Source of the DNA: an uncultured Acetatifactor sp.
GTDB taxonomy: Bacteria > Bacillota > Clostridia > Lachnospirales > Lachnospiraceae
Length of the DNA stretch: 64,000 bases
Direction: 5' to 3'
NCBI GenBank assembly: GCA_944384205.1
Contig: CALWSL010000002.1
Span: forward strand, 124,001-188,000
The position numbers and the translations under genes are program-made. A model generated the notes under the pieces. The model did not search any database, was not told the DNA's origin, and saw only the letters and a program-made list of their open reading frames with translations. This document shows, piece by piece, positions 52,529 to 59,119 of this stretch. Each line of letters opens with the position of its first letter. Positions within the stretch are counted from its first letter, which is position 1.

Positions 52529-53521
52529 TTACTGAACACAATAATTCGACACAAGCATAATTGCTATTTCTTTTGCCAATGTGCTAGATACATTCATACC
52601 GTCTGTTCTTCCAAGACGCACACAAAAATATATATTTCCTGTTGTACTTTCCGCAAATCCCGTGAACCACGCATCAACAACAATGCCATCGGCTTTTCCC
52701 ATCCCCGTTTTCCCATATATCGGAATATCTGTTTGTTCCTGTTCCGATACCAGCATGACCTGTTTCAATTCATTCTGTGTTTCTTCTGAATATTCCGAAT
52801 TATCACCGAAGATACGTTCCATTACCTCCACCTGTTCTTTAGGGGAGATCATTAAAGACGATTCAATCCAAAAGCCTGTTAAAGCCCGGTTATTATTGTT
52901 TGTATTTAACCGCCCTTCCCAATCAGAAATATCACAGTTACCGTATTGAAGTTTTTCCAATTCCTTTTGCATCATATCTTTTCCAATATCATCTATGACC
53001 TGTCTGTAATACCATACACAGGAAGTACGAAATGCTTCACTAAAATCAATATCTTTATTCCAATCTTCATTCCAGAATATTTCGCCGCTCCACTCCCTTG
53101 TGGAGTCCTCCGGTTCAAGAATTCCATTTTCCAGTGCAATCAAGGAAGAAATAATTTTAAATGTGGAACACGGTGAACTTCTGGTAACTGCAAGATTACG
53201 ATTATAGATTGTATATCGCCTGTTAGAAGTATCATATATAACTGCCGTTCCATTCAACCCATTAAAATATTCTGACCAATCTGCATCAACAATCTCCGGT
53301 TCCATTACTATGCTCTCAGTTGAATCTTCTGTATCTGTCTCTATGAAATCATTGCTTGATTCAATTTCTGCTTCTTCTATTTTTTCTTCCACCTGTTCTT
53401 CTTTCCCATCTTCTACGGAAATCCTTTCTTCTGCACCATGATTGATAGAGCAGCCTGTTAAAATAAATGCACATATAAATATCCAATATGCCGCTTTAAA
53501 ATAATTGTTTTTCTTTCTCAT
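52529..53521 (-). CDS. Class D beta-lactamase-like lipoprotein
   Basis: 330 residues. Lipoprotein signal (FICAFILTGC), acidic linker (about 30-85), then a class D serine beta-lactamase fold. Motifs in order: PCSTFKI (STFK nucleophile), SCV (SxV), QYGNCDISDWEG (YGN) and YGKTGMG (KTG). GFWIESSLMISPKEQVEVM matches the OXA omega-loop region. It resembles the CDD-type enzymes of Clostridioides difficile from memory. BlaR1 sensors share this domain but have an N-terminal membrane part that is absent here. The start overlaps the stop of the upstream gene as ATGA. It probably gives penicillin resistance; activity is untested. Confidence 0.85.
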   Translation of the reverse strand: MRKKNNYFKAAYWIFICAFILTGCSINHGAEERISVEDGKEEQVEEKIEEAEIESSNDFIETDTEDSTESIVMEPEIVDADWSEYFNGLNGTAVIYDTSNRRYTIYNRNLAVTRSSPCSTFKIISSLIALENGILEPEDSTREWSGEIFWNEDWNKDIDFSEAFRTSCVWYYRQVIDDIGKDMMQKELEKLQYGNCDISDWEGRLNTNNNNRALTGFWIESSLMISPKEQVEVMERIFGDNSEYSEETQNELKQVMLVSEQEQTDIPIYGKTGMGKADGIVVDAWFTGFAESTTGNIYFCVRLGRTDGMNVSSTLAKEIAIMLVSNYCVQ

Positions 53522-53826
53522 AATTTTACAATTTCGTCCATTTCACAGTTTTCTATAGCCAATAGTACCGTCATAATTTTTGTGATACTTGCCGGATAAT
53601 GTGTATCATGAATATTTTTCTCGTAAAGAATAGTTCCTGTAGACACTTCCATTACAATACCTGATTCACCCATAATAGAAGGACTATCCACCCCAATAGT
53701 ATTCTCTGCTGCATGATTGTTATTCTCAGCAGCTATGAGGTACATAGGTTGTATCCCCAAAAATAAGGATGTAACCCAACATACAATTAAAGTAGACCTT
53801 TCCATCCTGCTTTGTATACATTTCAT
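53518..53826 (-). CDS. Truncated D-Ala-D-Ala carboxypeptidase (PBP5/DacF N-terminus)
   Basis: 102 residues. A hydrophobic signal/anchor (LIVCWVTSLFLGIQPMYLIAA) is followed by the start of a peptidase S11 domain: IVMEVSTGTILYEKN and SITKIMTVLLAIEN, with the SxxK serine and lysine. The protein stops where the SxN and KTG parts should follow. Its last bases overlap the beta-lactamase start, so it is either a decayed gene or a retained coupling or membrane partner. C. difficile also has a small upstream gene (blaX) before its class D enzyme; homology is not checked. Confidence 0.7.
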   Translation of the reverse strand: MKCIQSRMERSTLIVCWVTSLFLGIQPMYLIAAENNNHAAENTIGVDSPSIMGESGIVMEVSTGTILYEKNIHDTHYPASITKIMTVLLAIENCEMDEIVKL

Positions 53827-53946
53827 ATCTGGCTATGTTCCTTTCTAAACACAAATGTTTCTAATCCTTTTTTGTATTAAGTGCCTGCGATGCTTCTCCG
53901 GTTATAATTTTCTCCTGACGTTCCAAATTAAAATAGTTTATGGCAA
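53827..53946. other. Short unassigned stretch upstream of the beta-lactamase pair
   Basis: A minus frame ending near 53860 (contains NLERQEKIITGEASQALN) looks like the end of a lost protein, but was not recognised. No clear BlaI-type operator was seen. Confidence 0.35.
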
Positions 53947-54167
53947 TTATTTGTTTACAAACTCAATATTGACATCGCCGTTATTGCTGGACACATTTAG
54001 CGTTTTTGCACCGCCATCTTTATTGTCCGGCAAATTACTCTTGCCTTTTTTGACTTCTGACTGAATAGCAAAATCATCATAACTTCCGATAACCGTTCCC
54101 TCAACATCCCCATTTTTAACAAGGCTTTATCCTCAAGCCCTTTCTTTACTGCTTTTATCCTAATCAT
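53947..54167 (-). pseudogene. DUF4097-type protein remnant
   Basis: The ATG at 54167 has GAGGG upstream and reads MIRIKAVKKGLED. A different frame then carries GDVEGTVIGSYDDFAIQSEV and ends LNVSSNNGDVNIEFVNK, typical of the C-terminal beta-helix of DUF4097 proteins. The middle is missing and the frames do not match, so the gene is broken. DUF4097 genes often accompany sensors of the cell envelope. It lies directly after the ABC permease gene. Confidence 0.6.
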
Positions 54168-54177
54168 AGTTGTCCCT

Positions 54178-54825
54178 CTATAAAGTTTTCTTTTTTAAGA
54201 CTAAAAGCCCTACGAGAGATAAAGCGGCACTTAGTAACAGACAGATACCCATGTGCAAAACGGCATTGCTGTTCAGCATGATAATTTGGAAAAAACCAGC
54301 CAAAACACCCCGCAATGGTGCAATCCGTGTGAAAATGCAAATAATGACAACCAATACTGCGTCTGTCAGCCACCCATACCAGTGTGGCTGCATAGATAAC
54401 AGCACATGAAGAAAAAGCATACCCAGCAACAAAAAGAACATCTGCTGCAATCCAGCAACAATAATCCCGTTTTCTGTCCATTTGCAAACGTCCATCAGAT
54501 TGATAACTGTTCGCGCCGAATATATGGGGTCAATCAATAAATGTATTGCTGTATTGAAAAGAGAAATACAAAATGCCAAAAAACCATAGCTGATCAGGCA
54601 GCCGAAAAAGTAGTCTCTTTTGCTTGCTCCCAAATGAATTAACTTTGTGTAGTCATAATAAACAAAAAAGAACGGGGTCATGACCGCAAGCAGCCATATA
54701 TAATTTCCGTTACTTAAAACACCATCACCGGAAGATGTGGCGCAAAGCACTACAAGAACAGTGATAATAAAGCTAATCTTATTGCTTGCAAGCAAGCGTT
54801 TTACAATGGCGAAAATGGCTGTCAT
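54178..54825 (-). CDS. ABC transporter membrane protein
   Basis: 215 residues with about six membrane helices and no clear domain beyond an ABC-2-like fold (FSCL... FVYYDYTKLIHLGASKRDYFFGCLISYGFL). The phrase LGASKRDYF is common in small bacterial ABC permeases paired with YtrB-like ATPases. The start overlaps the ATPase stop as ATGA. The substrate is unknown. Confidence 0.75.
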   Translation of the reverse strand: MTAIFAIVKRLLASNKISFIITVLVVLCATSSGDGVLSNGNYIWLLAVMTPFFFVYYDYTKLIHLGASKRDYFFGCLISYGFLAFCISLFNTAIHLLIDPIYSARTVINLMDVCKWTENGIIVAGLQQMFFLLLGMLFLHVLLSMQPHWYGWLTDAVLVVIICIFTRIAPLRGVLAGFFQIIMLNSNAVLHMGICLLLSAALSLVGLLVLKKKTL

Positions 54826-55673
54826 TTTACTGCACCTCCCTTGTGTCCCACCATTTGGATAAAGAAATCCTGCAAAGGCAGCGGGCGAATTTCTAAAGAA
54901 GCAGTTTGTTCCGGTGGGTTGTCAAAGATATATCTTGTTACAAGACCGCCAACGGTATCTTGTCCAATGACATTCAGATTTTGGGTTGCAACCTCAACAT
55001 CTTTTTGAAGTCCGCTGATACGAAACGCCCTTGTTTCAACGGATTGCAGGGTATCAAAGAAACAGACGCTTCCTTTATCAATTATAATTAACTTTTGAAT
55101 TGTCTTTGCAATTTCCTCAATGATGTGTGTTGATACGATAATAATACGAGGGTGTTTCTGAAAACTCTCTGTCAGCATATCATAAAACTCCACACGCATA
55201 ATTGCGTCGAAACCGAGGACAGGTTCATCTAAAAGCACGACGCTTTTATTACTTGCCAAACAAATAATCGTGGAAACCATTGTTTTCATGCCAAGAGAAA
55301 GATGATTAAATTTCTTTTTTCCGTCCAACTCAAAACGCTCCATCATTTCTGAAGCAAAGTCGTAATCATAGTTGGGGTTTACTTCGGAAGCAATCCGTAA
55401 TAGCTTTCGTACCGGTAGATTAAAATGTTTTGCAAAGTTTTCAATATAGCTGACGCCGGTATCTAAAGTGGAAGTTGTGATTCCCTTCCCGTCAACCTGA
55501 ATAGTTCCGTTCGTAATGTTCTGATACCCTGCAACCGATTTAAGAAGCGTTGTTTTGCCCGCACCATTTCTGCCAAGCAGACAATAAATCCCCGGCTCGT
55601 CGATTGACAACGTAATGTTTTTCAGTACGGTTGCTTGTCCGTACTGCTTTGTTACTTGTTTGAGTTCTATCAT
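54822..55673 (-). CDS. ABC transporter ATPase, YtrB-like
   Basis: 283 residues. Walker A LGRNGAGKTT (about 34-43), degenerate signature LSLGMKTMVS in place of LSGGQ, Walker B SVVLLDEPVLGFD, and the switch VSTHIIEE. The C-terminal 70 residues are an extension of unknown role. With its permease it forms a small exporter or stress-response transporter, divergent from a MerR-type regulator. Confidence 0.88.
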   Translation of the reverse strand: MIELKQVTKQYGQATVLKNITLSIDEPGIYCLLGRNGAGKTTLLKSVAGYQNITNGTIQVDGKGITTSTLDTGVSYIENFAKHFNLPVRKLLRIASEVNPNYDYDFASEMMERFELDGKKKFNHLSLGMKTMVSTIICLASNKSVVLLDEPVLGFDAIMRVEFYDMLTESFQKHPRIIIVSTHIIEEIAKTIQKLIIIDKGSVCFFDTLQSVETRAFRISGLQKDVEVATQNLNVIGQDTVGGLVTRYIFDNPPEQTASLEIRPLPLQDFFIQMVGHKGGAVK

Positions 55674-55707
55674 ACAGCGATTCCTCCTATTATCTTTGAC
55701 ATACTAA

Positions 55708-55736
55708 TTGTTTTTCGCAATTTCCTATGCTAAAAT
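55708..55736 (+). promoter_or_regulatory. Candidate promoter of the MerR-type gene
   Basis: TTGTTT (55708-55713), 17-bp spacer, TAAAAT (55731-55736). It lies in the divergent region between the regulator and the ABC genes. Confidence 0.45.
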
Positions 55737-55786
55737 GGATTATAAACTTTTGTGTTACACAAATGTCAAGGGGGGAGAAACTGCAA

Positions 55787-56569
55787 ATGGAAAAATATTT
55801 ATCAGTTGGAGAAGCTGCAAAGGCTGTTCATACGACAAGTGAAACATTGCGGCATTATGACCGCATCGGATTAGTGAAGCCAAGCAAAAAAGACGAATGG
55901 ACAAATTACCGCTATTATACCGAACAGGATATTGTTCGGCTGAATACGGTACGGGCTTTACAGCTTATGGACTTACCTTTACAGGAAATAAAAAAGGTTT
56001 TGGAATACGACGACCTTGAAAAAATCGTGGATTTTTTAGAACAGGCAGAGAAAAAGGCTGATGAAAAAATTGCCGCACTGCAATACAGTAGGTCAAAAAT
56101 TCAGTTGGCAAAAGCGGACTATGAAAGAAAATTGCAGGAGTGTAAAAAAACAGGCGGTACTTTTATCAAAGATGTTCCTGAGCGTATTATTTTGCTGTCC
56201 GATACTTTAGAAATTCCAACACTTGATAATCTTTGGAATTATCTCAGCCATTTTTACGATAAAGTTTCGCCTGCCTTGAAAGAGCAATTTTCCTTTGAAG
56301 ATTTAGCGGGTATATACACCGAAAACGGAATAGCAAGGCTTTTTGCTGTCTGTATTCGTTATGTGGATATAGAGGGATTAAAGGTATTGCCAAAAGGAAA
56401 ATACTTGTGTGCTAACTGCACCGAAAAAAATAGAGAACAAATACTGCGCGAGTTAATACACACAGCCAAAACAAAATACGGCGTAGAGCCGTCATTTACA
56501 GTACAGTTAATCATTGTATCGGGCATTTTGCACTGGAATTATGAAGTGCAAATCTATATTGAGAGCTAA
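55787..56569 (+). CDS. MerR-family regulator
   Basis: 260 residues from the ATG at 55787, nine bases after GGGGGAG. The N-terminal MerR winged helix (LSVGEAAKAVHTTSETLRHYDRIGLVKPSKK... YYTEQDIVRL) is followed by a coiled coil (about 75-125) and a C-terminal domain like the GyrI/BltR effector fold (about 135-260). It has CANC near residue 205. It probably controls the divergent ABC pair in response to a small hydrophobic drug-like ligand; the ligand is a guess. Confidence 0.87.
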   Translation: MEKYLSVGEAAKAVHTTSETLRHYDRIGLVKPSKKDEWTNYRYYTEQDIVRLNTVRALQLMDLPLQEIKKVLEYDDLEKIVDFLEQAEKKADEKIAALQYSRSKIQLAKADYERKLQECKKTGGTFIKDVPERIILLSDTLEIPTLDNLWNYLSHFYDKVSPALKEQFSFEDLAGIYTENGIARLFAVCIRYVDIEGLKVLPKGKYLCANCTEKNREQILRELIHTAKTKYGVEPSFTVQLIIVSGILHWNYEVQIYIES

Positions 56570-56625
56570 AACATCAAAAGTAAAAGCACTGTTATTCCGT
56601 TTACAATCCCGACATATCTTCCATC

Positions 56626-56654
56626 TTGTATTCTTCGAGATTAAGAAATATAAT
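56626..56654 (+). promoter_or_regulatory. Promoter of the two-component operon
   Basis: TTGTAT (56626-56631), 17-bp spacer, perfect TATAAT (56649-56654). Confidence 0.7.
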
Positions 56655-56740
56655 GGACGTGTCGGGGGTGTATGGATACGGACTACATGACACTGAAAGA
56701 AACCTGTGGATGGAAGAACAAAACAAGGGAGGGCACATCG

Positions 56741-57403
56741 TTGAATCAAATATTACTGTTAGAAGATGACGAGGCTTTGAGCCGAGGAATCGTCATGGCC
56801 TTAGAAACGCAAGAATGCAATGTTACGCTTGCCCAAACGCTAATGCAGGCGAAATCTGTGCTGCAGGAGCCGTTTTCCTTGCTGATTCTGGATATTAACT
56901 TGCCTGATGGCAGTGGGTTGGAACTGCTGAAAGAACTTCGTCAGAGGGGCAACCGTACGCCAGCCATTCTGCTGACCGCCAATGATCTGGAGCTGGATGA
57001 GGTCACCGGACTGGAGGCAGGAGCGGATGACTACATCACCAAGCCTTTTTCTCTGGCTGTACTCCGGGCCAGAGTAAATGCCCAGCTGCGGCGATCCAAC
57101 CCAGCACAATCTGACCATGTGGAGTTGGAGGGCTTTGTCTTTGATTTCTCCCATATGGCGTTTTCCAAGAATGGAACGCCCATTGATTTATCCAGGACAG
57201 AGCAGCGATTGCTGCGGCTATTGGTAGAAAACCGGGGTCGAACCCTTCCCCGTAACCTATTGCTGGAACGAGTGTGGGACGGAGGGGAGTTTGTGGACGA
57301 GAATGCTCTGTCTGTAGCAGTGCGGCGGCTGCGTACCAAACTGGGAGACGCTCCCATCAAGACCGTGTATGGGGTCGGTTATATCTGGGAGGCAGGCAAA
57401 TGA
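56741..57403 (+). CDS. OmpR/VanR-type response regulator
   Basis: 220 residues from the TTG at 56741, eight bases after GGGAGG; an ATG at 56672 is possible but less likely. Receiver domain with acidic DDE (LLLEDDEA), phospho-acceptor in LLILDINLPDG and the TKPF Lys. The C-terminal winged helix ends KTVYGVGYIWE, as in OmpR family members. It overlaps the kinase gene as ATGA. GC-rich codon use contrasts with the MerR gene before it. Confidence 0.92.
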   Translation: MNQILLLEDDEALSRGIVMALETQECNVTLAQTLMQAKSVLQEPFSLLILDINLPDGSGLELLKELRQRGNRTPAILLTANDLELDEVTGLEAGADDYITKPFSLAVLRARVNAQLRRSNPAQSDHVELEGFVFDFSHMAFSKNGTPIDLSRTEQRLLRLLVENRGRTLPRNLLLERVWDGGEFVDENALSVAVRRLRTKLGDAPIKTVYGVGYIWEAGK

Positions 57404-58326
57404 CCGCCCCGGCTTGTGCGTTGCTGGCTGTGTCCGCCGCTGGTATGGTCTTCGGGGTCTGGCAGTGGGCGGCACGGCGGCGCACCCTTCAGCGGTTGAA
57501 CCAAATGCTGGAGCACGCCATTTCCGGCGGTTTTTCCGAAGAGCAGTTTGATGAAACGGAACTGTCCGCGCTGGAAAGTAAGCTGGCTCGTTTTCTGCAC
57601 GGCTCTGCCGCTGCCCGAAAGACTGTGGAAAGAGAGCAAATGGCAGTAAAGACGCTCATCGCAGATATTTCGCACCAGACCCGCACTCCCATAGCAAATC
57701 TGCTGTTATATGCCTCCTTACTTTCTGAGAGTGATTTATCTCCGAAACAACAGGAGCTGACTCAGGCTCTCACCGCCCAGGGCGAGAAGCTGTCTTTTCT
57801 GATTCAAGTGCTGGTAAAAGCTTCACAGTTGGAGGCGGGAATTGTAGCTCCGATACCATCCCGCAATTCGGTCCATACGCTGCTGGAGGGAGCAGTGGAA
57901 CAGGAGGAACACGCTGCAAGAGCCAAGCAGATTACCCTTACGTTGCTGCCCTTCCGGGGCGATGCGGTCTTTGATCCCCGCTGGACAGGCGAGGCTCTGT
58001 GTAATGTAGTAAATAACGCGGTAAAGTACACCCCATCCGGCGGGGCTGTGACTATCTCCGCCCAGATGCTGGATTCCTTTTGCAGGGTGGATGTTACGGA
58101 TACCGATCCCGGCATCCCGGAGGGCGAGCAGGCGGAAATCTTTAACCGGTTTTTCCGTGGACAGGGTACACATACCGCACAGGGGTTTGGTCTTGGTCTC
58201 TATCTTGCCCGGCAGATTTTAACGATGCAGGGAGGGTACATCAAAGTCAATTCCCGATCCGGGGAGGGATGTATCTTTTCCCTGTATCTGCCGAGAGACA
58301 ACCAGAGCGCAGAAAAACCAATATAA
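57400..58326 (+). CDS. Sensor histidine kinase
   Basis: 308 residues, starting at the ATG that overlaps the regulator stop. Only one or two membrane segments and almost no external sensor domain, as in the intramembrane-sensing kinases of Bce-type modules. H-box DISHQTRTPIANLL, N-box NVVNNAVKYTPSG and G2 box GFGLGLYLARQI are present. The G1 box reads DTDPGIP where DTGPGI is normal, one codon change from Gly to Asp. It probably senses a peptide antibiotic through the downstream transporter. Confidence 0.9.
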   Translation: MTAPACALLAVSAAGMVFGVWQWAARRRTLQRLNQMLEHAISGGFSEEQFDETELSALESKLARFLHGSAAARKTVEREQMAVKTLIADISHQTRTPIANLLLYASLLSESDLSPKQQELTQALTAQGEKLSFLIQVLVKASQLEAGIVAPIPSRNSVHTLLEGAVEQEEHAARAKQITLTLLPFRGDAVFDPRWTGEALCNVVNNAVKYTPSGGAVTISAQMLDSFCRVDVTDTDPGIPEGEQAEIFNRFFRGQGTHTAQGFGLGLYLARQILTMQGGYIKVNSRSGEGCIFSLYLPRDNQSAEKPI

Positions 58327-58333
58327 AAGCGAA

Positions 58334-58377
58334 AATCTTTCCATTCTGTTAGATTTGAGAAAGCGTCTGGAAAGATT
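58334..58377. promoter_or_regulatory. Inverted repeat before the Bce-like ABC genes
   Basis: Perfect 10-bp arms AATCTTTCCA (58334-58343) and TGGAAAGATT (58368-58377), separated by 24 bp. No U tract follows. It may be a response-regulator operator or a structured leader. Confidence 0.45.
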
Positions 58378-58385
58378 GTTGTGGT

Positions 58386-58421
58386 AAAGTCTGTATTGTC
58401 GAAAGACAGTACAGACTTTTT
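58386..58421 (+). terminator. Terminator/attenuator just before the ABC ATPase
   Basis: AAAGTCTGTATTGTC/GACAGTACAGACTTT, 15 pairs (one G-U), GAAA tetraloop, then TTTTT. It ends four bases before the GGAGG of the ATPase gene. No promoter lies after it, so ABC transcripts must read through, which fits attenuation. Confidence 0.75.
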
Positions 58422-58438
58422 CCTGGAGGGATAATTTT

Positions 58439-59107
58439 ATGAAGATTTTAGAGACCAAAGAACTGAAAAAATACTATGGCAGCGGGGATACGCTGGTGAA
58501 AGCCTTGGACGGCGTGGAACTGAGCGTGGCGGATGGAGAGTTTGTGGCCATTGTGGGTACTTCCGGCTCCGGCAAGTCTACCCTTCTGCACATGCTGGGA
58601 GGCCTGGACCGACCTACCGGCGGCTCCGTCACCGTGGATGGCAAGAACATCTTTTCCCTGAAGGACGAGGCTTTGACTATTTTCCGCCGTAGGAAGATCG
58701 GCTTCGTGTTTCAGAGCTACAACTTGGTGCCGGTGCTGACGGTATATGAGAACATCGTCCTCCCTATCCAGCTGGATGGAGGGAAAGTAGATGATGCCTA
58801 TGTGAAGGAAGTCATCACCGCCTTGGGGTTGGAAAAGAAACTGAACAACCTGCCCAGTCAGCTTTCCGGCGGTCAGCAGCAACGGGTGGCAATCGCCAGG
58901 GCGTTGGCCACGAAGCCAGCCATCCTTCTTGCCGATGAGCCTACCGGTAATCTGGACAGCCGTACCAGCCAGGATGTGTTGTCCTTGATGAAGGTTACAG
59001 GTCACAAGTTCGCACAGACAATGGTGATGATCACCCACAACGAGGAAATCGCCCAGCTCGCTGACCGGATCATCCGCATTGAGGATGGCCGGATCGTAAC
59101 GCAGTGA
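58439..59107 (+). CDS. ABC ATPase, MacB/BceA-like
   Basis: 222 residues. Walker A GTSGSGKSTLL (about 40-50), signature LSGGQQQRVAIARAL, Walker B ILLADEPTGNLD. LolD/BceA-class ATPase that works with a FtsX-type permease. It lies 12 nt before the permease gene, downstream of the two-component system. The set fits a peptide-antibiotic sensing and detoxification module. Confidence 0.92.
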   Translation: MKILETKELKKYYGSGDTLVKALDGVELSVADGEFVAIVGTSGSGKSTLLHMLGGLDRPTGGSVTVDGKNIFSLKDEALTIFRRRKIGFVFQSYNLVPVLTVYENIVLPIQLDGGKVDDAYVKEVITALGLEKKLNNLPSQLSGGQQQRVAIARALATKPAILLADEPTGNLDSRTSQDVLSLMKVTGHKFAQTMVMITHNEEIAQLADRIIRIEDGRIVTQ

Positions 59108-59119
59108 GGAGGTGGGAGT

